50,982 nt of DNA from the NCBI GenBank assembly GCA_937930275.1, contig CALGLM010000305.1:1-50982 (forward strand), written 5' to 3'. This stretch comes from an uncultured Ignavibacteria bacterium (GTDB taxonomy: Bacteria; Bacteroidota; Ignavibacteria; Ignavibacteriales; Melioribacteraceae). Made by a program: the position numbers and the translations under genes. The notes beneath the pieces were generated by a model. That model worked only from the letters and a program-made list of their open reading frames with translations. It was not told the origin of the DNA and did no database searches. Below are positions 1 through 8,592 of this stretch, piece after piece (the first letter of the stretch is position 1; each line of letters begins with the position of its first letter).

Positions 1-2711
1 AACAAATTATATATTACTAATCTAACAGTTGCGTTTACAGGTAATGTAAAGTTAATTGTAGTTGTCGGATTAAAAGGATTCGGATAATTTTGACTTAAAG
101 CAAATTCCGCTGGATTCAATTTATTATTATCATTAACAGAAACAACAGAATCTGACAATATTGTAAAGCCTAATGTAGAAGCAAAATTTGTTGAACCCAA
201 TTCTGTTGCAACACCTGTGCTTTTATCTATTTTAACAAGCATCCCGCGTAAAAATGTCTTTAATATTAATCCCATTAAATTTTTATCTTTATCAAACGAT
301 AAACCGGCGATTGTGTAATTCAAAGTAGTTCCGCCGACTAATGTAGATTTGCCGGTATTTAAATCAATTTTATAAACTCTATCTTTATTTGTTGAAGAAT
401 CTGAACTTGCCCAAAGTATATTTGTTACAGGTTCAAATGCAATTGCACTAACTGATAGATCCACCGGAGTTTTTAATGTATAGCTCCAATCTTTAGTATT
501 AATTTTATAAAGGTTTTTATCTTTTGAAATTGCATATAACTCATTATTATTGTCAAATGCAATAGCTTTTAAATCCAAACCTAAATCGCGATATACAACT
601 GCCTTGCCGTTTGTTGCGTCAATTCTTGCAATTTTACTATTTGGCGTTGTTTCAACTAAGGTATATAGTTCCCTTTTATTTCTATCAACAGTTAAAGAAT
701 ACAATTTCCCTATGCTTGATTCGCCAACAACCGTTGATTGTCCGTTTGAAGGGTTTATAGTAATTAACTTACACAATGTTGAAGAACCAGATGTTGAATA
801 TAATACGTTTGCCGTAGCCGGAACAATTTTATAACCTATTCCTTTTAATAATATTGATTTACTTGGCTCGTCAAAATCGTTACTTGAAACAACAATTGAA
901 TCTAAATAATTTTTCTCTTCCGAAGATGTGAAAACAACTTTTAATTCAATCGATTCAAAAGAATTTAAATTAATAGGAAATGATAAATTATTTGTTATCT
1001 TAAATGCAGAATTTGATGATTGAATATTTGTGATATTTAACAGCGGTGTACCATAGCTGAATAATTTTACTGTTAATGTATCTGAAGGTACTTCCAATTC
1101 TTGATAACTAAAATCTAATTCACTTTTTGTAAATGCTGCAGTAACATCCGGATAAGGTTTAATTCTTACTCCGCCTAACCAGCATCCCCAAGTATTAGTT
1201 GCATCAACATATTCGGTAAACATAAAAAAGTTATCCGGATCAGCCGGATCAATCCAAGCTCCGTTATAATCTCCCCATCTGTTTCTGGTACCGCTAAATG
1301 TTTTAACATAATTACCTTTTCCTGATTGCAATTCTATGCTTTCGCTTGGTGTACCTGTTTGAGAAGGAATTATTGTATAGTACGCACCCATATACATATT
1401 TGCAGAAGACTTACTATAAGTAATTAAAACATCATCGTCTTGACTTACTGCAATAGCCGGGTAAGTATGAAAATGTGAAGCGTCACCAATAACCATATCG
1501 GTTAAAGCAGAATTTGTTTGTGTGCTTATTGCTAAATATCTAACACCTGAATATACCCCAACACGAGTTGAATGAACTAAATGAATAACATCGTCTTTAA
1601 ATACAGGTTCATTTCTTAAGTTGGCACCGCCACCATCAATTTTAGGTGAACCGCCTCCGAGTTGTTCAGGATCAGGAGGGGTTGAGTATGAAGTAACCGG
1701 AACTGAAGAACCGGTTAACACAGGATTTGTTAAAGGATTTTTAAGTGTATAAATACCGAAAGTATTTTTTGAAGTATAAGGTGAATGAACGGCAAAATAA
1801 TACGATTCTGATGCGGTTTGCATTCTTACAGGTCTAATTCCAAATGCATTTGCACCACCGTTTGGATAAGTAACATTGTATAAGTCAGTATAAGTTATAG
1901 GACCGGGATCAGTATTTGTAAGCAACTGTGCCTTCGGAATAATTCTAATTTTGGCACCAATAAATGTTCCTGTAAAAGAAAACTGATTTGACGTAAAATA
2001 AATTGCCTTATCGTCAAATCCCACACCTTGATAGTCACCCCAAGAACTTGAAGGGGACATGCCGTTAAGATCAGAACGCAATACCCAGTTATACCAAATA
2101 CCGTTAGGATCGTCATCATCAGAAATTGATAACAGATATACGCCTTCTAATGCCGTATCGCTTTGATGTAACCAAACCATAATCCATCTATTAGAAAAAT
2201 GGTCATAAACAACTTTTGGGTCAAAAACGCTTGCTTGCGAATATACATTTTTATACCAAGTATTTCCGTTAATAGTTACTGCATTATTTCCTGATTTATC
2301 GGTAATTCTAAAATCAATATTCACGGTTTGTATAATATGATTTGGACCAACAGCCAAATATGGATCGGGAGGGATAGAATTTCCTTGTAAAATTCCCTTT
2401 ACACTGGTAAAAACTATTACATTATCAGGTGTAAGCGCTTTACCGTTTAGTTGTGGATTAAGGAACAAATTTGAACCTTCGGGAGCTGATGAATAATATT
2501 CTGTACTTGGCGATTCTATATCTGCAACATTTTGATTTGCAAACATTCTAAACCTAAATGGTCTATCGTTTGAGTACGTTAGAAAATTATTCGTATTAAG
2601 TATTACACCTGCCGAAGTTGTTCCTGATACAGGACCTTGATACGTTACTTGAGCATACGAAATTACTGTAAATAAAAATACAAAAAGTAACGAGTAGATT
2701 TTTTTAAGCAT
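1..2711 (-). CDS. Secreted T9SS-sorted protein, C-terminus cut by the contig edge
   Basis: An uninterrupted frame of 903 codons runs from an ATG at 2711 to the left edge; I checked every in-frame triplet for stops. GGAGG lies 7 bases upstream of the ATG. Residues 1-20 are a signal peptide (MLKK, hydrophobic core, SYAQ). Residues about 25-520 form a secreted domain with repeated WGDY and aromatic motifs that I recognise only as common in Ignavibacteria surface proteins. Residues about 523-628 look like an ASH/choice-of-anchor D beta-sandwich, and about 630-855 like a beta-propeller of short Kelch/NHL-like repeats. From residue 874 comes QNYPNPFNPTTTI, the start of a type IX secretion C-terminal sorting domain, which is cut after about 30 residues. 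The protein is therefore probably exported and anchored at or released from the cell surface. Its substrate or role is unknown. Confidence 0.88.
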   Translation of the reverse strand, partial: MLKKIYSLLFVFLFTVISYAQVTYQGPVSGTTSAGVILNTNNFLTYSNDRPFRFRMFANQNVADIESPSTEYYSSAPEGSNLFLNPQLNGKALTPDNVIVFTSVKGILQGNSIPPDPYLAVGPNHIIQTVNIDFRITDKSGNNAVTINGNTWYKNVYSQASVFDPKVVYDHFSNRWIMVWLHQSDTALEGVYLLSISDDDDPNGIWYNWVLRSDLNGMSPSSSWGDYQGVGFDDKAIYFTSNQFSFTGTFIGAKIRIIPKAQLLTNTDPGPITYTDLYNVTYPNGGANAFGIRPVRMQTASESYYFAVHSPYTSKNTFGIYTLKNPLTNPVLTGSSVPVTSYSTPPDPEQLGGGSPKIDGGGANLRNEPVFKDDVIHLVHSTRVGVYSGVRYLAISTQTNSALTDMVIGDASHFHTYPAIAVSQDDDVLITYSKSSANMYMGAYYTIIPSQTGTPSESIELQSGKGNYVKTFSGTRNRWGDYNGAWIDPADPDNFFMFTEYVDATNTWGCWLGGVRIKPYPDVTAAFTKSELDFSYQELEVPSDTLTVKLFSYGTPLLNITNIQSSNSAFKITNNLSFPINLNSFESIELKVVFTSSEEKNYLDSIVVSSNDFDEPSKSILLKGIGYKIVPATANVLYSTSGSSTLCKLITINPSNGQSTVVGESSIGKLYSLTVDRNKRELYTLVETTPNSKIARIDATNGKAVVYRDLGLDLKAIAFDNNNELYAISKDKNLYKINTKDWSYTLKTPVDLSVSAIAFEPVTNILWASSDSSTNKDRVYKIDLNTGKSTLVGGTTLNYTIAGLSFDKDKNLMGLILKTFLRGMLVKIDKSTGVATELGSTNFASTLGFTILSDSVVSVNDNNKLNPAEFALSQNYPNPFNPTTTINFTLPVNATVRLVIYNL

Positions 2712-2718
2712 TCTGCTT

Positions 2719-2723
2719 CCTCC
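2719..2723 (-). promoter_or_regulatory. Shine-Dalgarno GGAGG for the T9SS-sorted protein
   Basis: On the minus strand GGAGG stands 7 bases before the ATG at 2711. It fixes the start and places the signal peptide at the very N-terminus. Confidence 0.75.
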
Positions 2724-2924
2724 AAATTTTGGATAAAATTTAAACATATTTATAAATTTAAAGATTAATTTGATAAAAAAAAAGGATAATTATTCACTCT
2801 ATCAAAAGTTTTTAATTTTATCTCTCCTTTCTTAATTTATTAAGCAAACAAAATTAAAAAAAGTTTATTTTTTTGTTTATTTTTTATTAAATTGTAACAT
2901 TGTAAAATAAAACAACTTGCACAT

Positions 2925-5297
2925 ATGATATACGGCTCACAATTAGAATTTTTGGAGAAATATAATTCTCTTTTAGTTTTGGCAAATAAGGGACTTGATG
3001 ATTTCCCCGATTATATTTGCAACTTTTTAGTAAAGGAATTGGAATTTCAGTCGGTTGTATTATTCAAAATATTAGGCGGAAACAGATATTTGGCTTTGGG
3101 AAAAAGCCATACTGCCCGAAAGAATTATTTACGCGGAACAGAATTTAGTTGTAAAAATTGTAAATACGGACAATCAAATTCTGAATTTGCTATCGGAAGT
3201 GAGCCTGATTGTGAAATTCCCGCAAGCGAATTTGTAACATATGAAATATGCGTACATTTTAGAATTAATATTTCGGAAAGCGGAATGTTAAAAATTGCAA
3301 GTCGTACGCCTTTCAATTCTTCTGATACAGAAATTATCAAGAAAATTTCCGAGTACGTTGGTTTATTGCTAAATGTATGGTTTATGACTAACGGTGGTTT
3401 AATAATATCCAATAAAAGTCATTTCCCAATTACCGTAAGCGAAACAGTGAACGAGCTTCGTACTCCGGCTAATTCAATTATCGGATTCACTGCAATTTTA
3501 TCAGAAGAAAGCTTATCGAGCACGCAAACTGAATATGTAAGCACTATCAAAAAAAATGCACAAAGCTTATTGCTGACTATCAATGAACTAAATGAATTAT
3601 CAAAAATTGAATCTGGTAAAGTTTTATTCGAGAAAAAAACAATTAACATTAAGTCTTTGGTTAAAGAGATAGTAGATATCTTTAAAACAAAAACAAGTGA
3701 CAAAAATATTTTCTTTAACGTAAACATAGATCCTACTATTCCGGCAACTGTTGATTCGGACGAACAAAAATTGAAATATATATTAAATACTTTAATTTTT
3801 TATAGTCTTAATTCTTCAAATTGCACTAATGTTAATATTGAAATTAAACATACGTCATCAAATTTAATTTCTGCTACAATTTCTGCTGACGGGAACGGTT
3901 TTGTGATCGATAAAACAAAATCAATATTTGATCCTTTTGTGTTAAACAAACTAAATGAATTTAGAAATTACAATTTATCGGGCATTTCTTTAATATTGGC
4001 GAAAAAATATTCTTCGTTTTTTAACGATGATCTAACCGTATTGAATAGTTTGAACAGCGGAATATCTTTTTCGTTTAGTTTAGTAGGAGATACATTACCA
4101 ACTGAATTAGAAAATAAACTTTCATCATTGCCAAAACCGGTTGCTGATTCATTAAACAGAATACTTGTGGTTGAAGATGATTATGCTACATCAAAATTAT
4201 TAAGTAACTACTTAAATAAATGGGGTTATACTCCGACTATCGTTCATACTGCAGAACAAACCCTTGAACAGATTGAAAAGTTCAGTTTTTTGGCAATAAT
4301 ATTAGATATAGAAATCCCGACTACAAACGGATTGGAGTTATTAAAGAAAATTCACGAAAATCAAAATACTAAAAACACTCCGGTTATTGTTTGTTCTGTT
4401 GAACCTGAAGAACAAAAAGCATTCTTAATGGGAGCTGTTGAGTATTTTGTAAAACCTATTAATTATAACTTTTTAGTTGAAGTTTTAACAAGTTATAAAT
4501 TACGAAAAGATAGCAATGTTTTATGTGTGGATGATGATTATCCGACATTAAATTTGGTAAAACAAGCTATTGAAACCGCCGGTTACAGAGCAATTGCAGA
4601 AAATATTAGCGCTAATGTTATGGACAGAATTCGCAATATTGACGTTGATTTAGCTATTGTTGATTTGGATATGCCTTATCCGAACGGATTTGAATTAATA
4701 AAAATGATTAAATCGGAATCTAAATTTGAAAAATTACCGATAATTATTTATACCGGAAAAGATAATTACCAAGAAGATTTAAAGAAAATTGACGGCTTAT
4801 TTGAAGAATTACTTGATAAACGAAGTACTAATATTGAAGACTTGGCTGATGTTATAAAATCAATGATTAATAGATATGACTCCCCGCCTCCCGTTAGAGA
4901 AGTTATTGAGAAAAAAGATACAGTTAAAATTTTATTGGCTGAAGATTACAAGCACTCACAAATAATAGTAACTCGTTTATTAAAGAAAAATAACTTTGAA
5001 AGTATTGTTGTTGTAGAAAACGGTGAAGAAGCCGTCAAAATGTGCGTTGAAGATAAATTCGATCTTATTCTGATGGATATGCAAATGCCAATTATGAACG
5101 GTTTTGAGGCAATGGAAAAAATTAGACAGATGCAGGGATACGAAAAAACACCGATTATTGCCCTTACAGCTTTTGCAATGAAAGGCGATAGAGAAAAATG
5201 CATTGAAGCAGGTGCTACAGACTATATCCCAAAACCGATTGATAGCAAGGAATTTATAGAAAAAGTAAAATATTATACAAATAAATTAGTTAATTGA
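2925..5297 (+). CDS. Degenerate hybrid histidine kinase with three receiver domains
   Basis: Domain order in 790 residues: a GAF-like sensor region (about 1-155, with cysteines in CKNC and a later C), a HisKA-like helix pair (about 165-240), a HATPase-like region (about 270-390) and three receiver domains (about 412-525, 532-648, 668-785). The HisKA motif reads VNELRTPANSIIGF, so the phospho-accepting His is Asn176 (codon AAC at 3450-3452). The HATPase N, G1 and G2 boxes are also broken: the G1 site reads ADGNGF and the G2 site LSGISL. All three receivers keep an acceptor Asp in a D-x-(E/D/Q)-(I/M)-P context (about D461, D580, D718) and a conserved Lys. It therefore probably cannot autophosphorylate and works as a receiver array or scaffold phosphorylated by another kinase. 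No DNA-binding output is seen. gltX starts 25 bases downstream and may be co-transcribed. No clear Shine-Dalgarno precedes the ATG. Confidence 0.85.
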   Translation: MIYGSQLEFLEKYNSLLVLANKGLDDFPDYICNFLVKELEFQSVVLFKILGGNRYLALGKSHTARKNYLRGTEFSCKNCKYGQSNSEFAIGSEPDCEIPASEFVTYEICVHFRINISESGMLKIASRTPFNSSDTEIIKKISEYVGLLLNVWFMTNGGLIISNKSHFPITVSETVNELRTPANSIIGFTAILSEESLSSTQTEYVSTIKKNAQSLLLTINELNELSKIESGKVLFEKKTINIKSLVKEIVDIFKTKTSDKNIFFNVNIDPTIPATVDSDEQKLKYILNTLIFYSLNSSNCTNVNIEIKHTSSNLISATISADGNGFVIDKTKSIFDPFVLNKLNEFRNYNLSGISLILAKKYSSFFNDDLTVLNSLNSGISFSFSLVGDTLPTELENKLSSLPKPVADSLNRILVVEDDYATSKLLSNYLNKWGYTPTIVHTAEQTLEQIEKFSFLAIILDIEIPTTNGLELLKKIHENQNTKNTPVIVCSVEPEEQKAFLMGAVEYFVKPINYNFLVEVLTSYKLRKDSNVLCVDDDYPTLNLVKQAIETAGYRAIAENISANVMDRIRNIDVDLAIVDLDMPYPNGFELIKMIKSESKFEKLPIIIYTGKDNYQEDLKKIDGLFEELLDKRSTNIEDLADVIKSMINRYDSPPPVREVIEKKDTVKILLAEDYKHSQIIVTRLLKKNNFESIVVVENGEEAVKMCVEDKFDLILMDMQMPIMNGFEAMEKIRQMQGYEKTPIIALTAFAMKGDREKCIEAGATDYIPKPIDSKEFIEKVKYYTNKLVN

Positions 5298-5322
5298 TTA
5301 GTTCAAAAATTGATAGAGTAAT

Positions 5323-6774
5323 ATGATTAATGAAACTCCACGAGTAAGATTTGCCCCAAGCCCCACAGGTTATTTACATGTAGGTGGTTTAAGGACGGCA
5401 CTTTATAATTATTTGTTTGCAAAACATAATAACGGCACGTTTATTTTAAGAATTGAAGACACAGATAGAACAAGACTTGTTGAAGGTGCTGTTGAAAATT
5501 TAATTGATACATTAAAATGGGCAGGTCTTGAATATGACGAAGGTCCTTTTGTAGGCGGAAATTATGGTCCTTATATTCAATCCGAAAGATTAGATATTTA
5601 TAAAAAGTACGTTGACGAATTAATTAAATCAGGTAAAGCATATTATTGTTTTTGTTCTTCCGAAAGACTCGAAAAAATTAGAGAAGAACAACAGCAACAA
5701 AAACTTCAGCCAAAATATGATAAACACTGTTTAAAATTAAGCGAAGAAGAAATTAAGCAGAAAATTGCAAACGGAGAATCTTACGTAGTCCGCTTAAATG
5801 TTCAACCGGATGAAATTATTAAAATAGAAGATGTAATTAGAGGAACAGTAGAATTTAATAGCAATATTGTTGATGATCAAGTATTATTAAAAAGTGACGG
5901 TTTTCCTACATATCATTTAGCAAATGTCGTTGATGACCACTTAATGAAAATTACTCACGTAATTCGCGGAGAAGAGTGGCTTTCATCTACACCAAAGCAT
6001 GCACTATTATACGATTATTTTGGCTGGGAAAGACCAATTTTTGCTCATCTTCCTCTATTACTCAATCTTGATAGAAAAAAGCTAAGTAAAAGACAAAGTG
6101 ACGTTGCCGTTGAAGATTTTAGAGATAAAGGTTTTCTTAAAGAAGCTTTAGTTAACTTTGTTGCATTACTCGGTTGGACTGCCGGTGATGATGTTGAATT
6201 TTACTACATGGATGAATTAATTAATAAATTCTCCTTAGAAAGGGTTAATAAATCAGGAGCGGTTTTTGACTTAGATAAATTGACTTGGTTAAATGCCGAA
6301 CATCTACGGAAAAAAAATAACGAACAGATAATTACTTTAATTAGAAAATATGATGAACAAAATAAAATAACAAAAGATTATTCCGATGAATATCTTTCAA
6401 AAGTTGTTGACTGTATGAGAGAGAGAATTTCTTTTGTTCACGAACTATTTGAAAAAGCTCCCTTCTTCTTTAACGATGTGGAATCGTTTGACCAAGAAGT
6501 AGTTCAAAAAAGATGGAAAGAAGATTCTCCAAAACTATTAAATGAATTCTTAACTCTTGTAAAAGAGAAAGAATCATTAGAAAAACATGATTATGAAGAG
6601 ATATTGCACAAGGTTGCAGAAAACAACAATGTAGGCGGCGGAAAAATTATTCATCCTTTGCGATTGGCTGTGTCAGGAATGGGAGTTGGTCCTGGTCTTT
6701 ATGATATTTTAGATATTATCGGGAAAATTAATGTAATAAAACGAATTGAAAAAATATTAGAAGTTATCAAATAA
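5323..6774 (+). CDS. gltX: Glutamyl-tRNA synthetase
   Basis: Class I aminoacyl-tRNA synthetase that charges tRNA-Glu with glutamate in the cytoplasm. The 483-residue length is normal for the bacterial enzyme. The HIGH motif is HVGG (from His19) after FAPSPTGYL, and the KMSKS motif is KLSKR at 253-257. RIEDTDRTR and the RGEEWLSSTPKH segment are family hallmarks, and the C-terminal anticodon-binding domain is complete (GGGKIIHPLRLAVSG). Since a separate GlnRS is encoded next door, this enzyme is expected to be the discriminating type. It lies 25 bases after the receiver-array gene and ends at the 6773-6801 terminator. Confidence 0.97.
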   Translation: MINETPRVRFAPSPTGYLHVGGLRTALYNYLFAKHNNGTFILRIEDTDRTRLVEGAVENLIDTLKWAGLEYDEGPFVGGNYGPYIQSERLDIYKKYVDELIKSGKAYYCFCSSERLEKIREEQQQQKLQPKYDKHCLKLSEEEIKQKIANGESYVVRLNVQPDEIIKIEDVIRGTVEFNSNIVDDQVLLKSDGFPTYHLANVVDDHLMKITHVIRGEEWLSSTPKHALLYDYFGWERPIFAHLPLLLNLDRKKLSKRQSDVAVEDFRDKGFLKEALVNFVALLGWTAGDDVEFYYMDELINKFSLERVNKSGAVFDLDKLTWLNAEHLRKKNNEQIITLIRKYDEQNKITKDYSDEYLSKVVDCMRERISFVHELFEKAPFFFNDVESFDQEVVQKRWKEDSPKLLNEFLTLVKEKESLEKHDYEEILHKVAENNNVGGGKIIHPLRLAVSGMGVGPGLYDILDIIGKINVIKRIEKILEVIK

Positions 6775-6801
6775 AAAAAAGGCGAGTTAACTCGCCTTTT
6801 T
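6773..6801. terminator. Bidirectional intrinsic terminator between gltX and glnS
   Basis: The perfect palindrome GGCGAGTTAACTCGCC (6781-6796) has eight A upstream and five T downstream, so it reads as a Rho-independent terminator on both strands. It separates the convergent synthetase genes. Confidence 0.93.
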
Positions 6802-6809
6802 AATTTGAT

Positions 6810-8522
6810 TTAAGCCTGTTTTTCTATTTTAGCCCAAGTATCTTTTAATGTTACAGTACGGTTAAAAACTAACGAATCTTTAGAAAAATCTTTGCAATCT
6901 GCACAAAAATATCCTATTCTTTCAAACTGAAATTGTTCTCCCGGTTTTGCATTAGATAAATACGGTTCTACATAACAATTATTTAGAATTTCTAATGAAT
7001 TAGGATTTAAATAATCCTTAAAAGTTTTTCCTTCTTCAGCATTATCAGGGTTTTCTGATGCAAATAATCGGTCATACAATCTTACTTCGGCAGATAGAGC
7101 ATTACGAGCAGAAACCCAATGTATTGTACCTTTTACTTTTCTACCGTCAGGTGATCCACCCCCTTTAGTTAATGGATCGTACGTGCAATGTATTTCGGTA
7201 ATTTCTCCGTTTTCGTCTTTAACAACATCAGTACACTTTACATAATAGGCATAACGTAGCCTAACTTCATTTCCCGGTGAAAGTCTAAAGAATTTTTTTG
7301 GCGGGTTTTCCATAAAATCATCTTTTTCAATATACAGTATTTTTGAAAAAGGAACTTTTCGTGTCCCCATACTTTCATCTTCCGGATTATTAACAGCATC
7401 CATTTCTTCTACTAAATCGTCTGGATAATTATCAATAACCAATTTTAAGGGTTTTAAAACTGCCATTACCCTCATTGCTTTTTTATTTAAATCTTCTCTA
7501 ACACTATGTTCTAATAGAGCAATATCAATAATATTATCTCGTTTAGCCACACCAATTCTTTCGGCAAAATTTCTAATCGATTCCGGCGTATAACCTCTTC
7601 TCCTAATTCCAGCAATAGTGGGCATTCTTGGGTCATCCCATCCGCTAACAAAACCTTCTTGTACTAATTGAAGTAATTTTCTTTTACTCATTACAGTATA
7701 GTTAAGATTTAATCGCGCAAATTCTACTTGCTGTGGATGATGTTTTGCTTCAATAGCATCAAGCAGCCAATCATACAATGGTCTATGATTTTCAAACTCT
7801 AATGTACAAATGGAATGAGTGATCCCTTCCAACATATCACTGTAACCGTGAGCAAAATCATACATTGGGTAAATACACCATTTATCCCCCGTTCTGTGAT
7901 GCGATGCTTTTAGTATTCTATAAAGTATTGGATCACGCATATTTATATTAGGAGAACTCATATCAATTTTAGCACGTAAAACATACTTTCCTTCTTCAAA
8001 CTCACCTGCTTTCATTTTTTCAAAAAGCTCTAAATTCTCTTCAATACTTCTATTTCTATCCGGGCTCTCTTTCCCTGCCTCAGTTAATGTCCCTCTATAT
8101 TGTCTCATTTCTTCGGGGCTTAAGCTACAAACATATGCTTTCCCCGCTTTAATTAGTTTTATTGCAAATTCGTACATGTTTTCAAAATAATCAGAAGCAT
8201 AAAATTCTCTATCTTCCCAATCAAATCCCAACCATTTTACGTCTTCTCTTATTGAATCCACATATTCAATATCTTCTTTACTGGGGTTTGTATCGTCGAA
8301 TCTTAAATTACATTTACCGTTAAATTCTTTTGCTAAACCAAAATTTAAGCAAATTGATTTAGCATGTCCGATGTGAAGGTAACCGTTTGGTTCAGGGGGA
8401 AATCGTGTATGTACTTTTCCAAAAAATTTATTACTCTTTAAATCATCTAAAATAATTGCTTTGATGAAATTAACCGAATTCGGAGTTCTTTCTTCTAATT
8501 CATTACTCATATTATAACCCAT
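6810..8522 (-). CDS. glnS: Glutaminyl-tRNA synthetase
   Basis: Class I synthetase charging tRNA-Gln directly. It has a canonical HIGH motif at 50-53 in [13 protein letters not shown] and an MSK(R) motif at about 278-281 (VMSKRKL). Also present are FDDTNP, the RRGYTPESI segment and the two C-terminal anticodon-binding beta-barrels. Length is 570 residues, close to the E. coli enzyme. Two starts are possible: ATG at 8522 and a second in-frame ATG at 8510 (MSNELEE). The first follows no strong Shine-Dalgarno, so the start is uncertain by four residues. Its presence means no Gln-tRNA amidotransferase is needed for tRNA-Gln, and tRNA-Gln(CTG) is encoded in this window. It lies downstream of the PAS kinase gene on the same strand with a 70-base gap. 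Confidence 0.97.
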   Translation of the reverse strand: MGYNMSNELEERTPNSVNFIKAIILDDLKSNKFFGKVHTRFPPEPNGYLHIGHAKSICLNFGLAKEFNGKCNLRFDDTNPSKEDIEYVDSIREDVKWLGFDWEDREFYASDYFENMYEFAIKLIKAGKAYVCSLSPEEMRQYRGTLTEAGKESPDRNRSIEENLELFEKMKAGEFEEGKYVLRAKIDMSSPNINMRDPILYRILKASHHRTGDKWCIYPMYDFAHGYSDMLEGITHSICTLEFENHRPLYDWLLDAIEAKHHPQQVEFARLNLNYTVMSKRKLLQLVQEGFVSGWDDPRMPTIAGIRRRGYTPESIRNFAERIGVAKRDNIIDIALLEHSVREDLNKKAMRVMAVLKPLKLVIDNYPDDLVEEMDAVNNPEDESMGTRKVPFSKILYIEKDDFMENPPKKFFRLSPGNEVRLRYAYYVKCTDVVKDENGEITEIHCTYDPLTKGGGSPDGRKVKGTIHWVSARNALSAEVRLYDRLFASENPDNAEEGKTFKDYLNPNSLEILNNCYVEPYLSNAKPGEQFQFERIGYFCADCKDFSKDSLVFNRTVTLKDTWAKIEKQA

Positions 8523-8592
8523 ATTATAAAATTACTAACCTTAAATTTAAATAAAAAAAGGATAAAATTAAAGTATAACTAACAATTCTTTG

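Noticed and set aside
550..834. 94-codon plus-strand frame
   Set aside because: Shadow of the 903-codon secreted protein on the minus strand.
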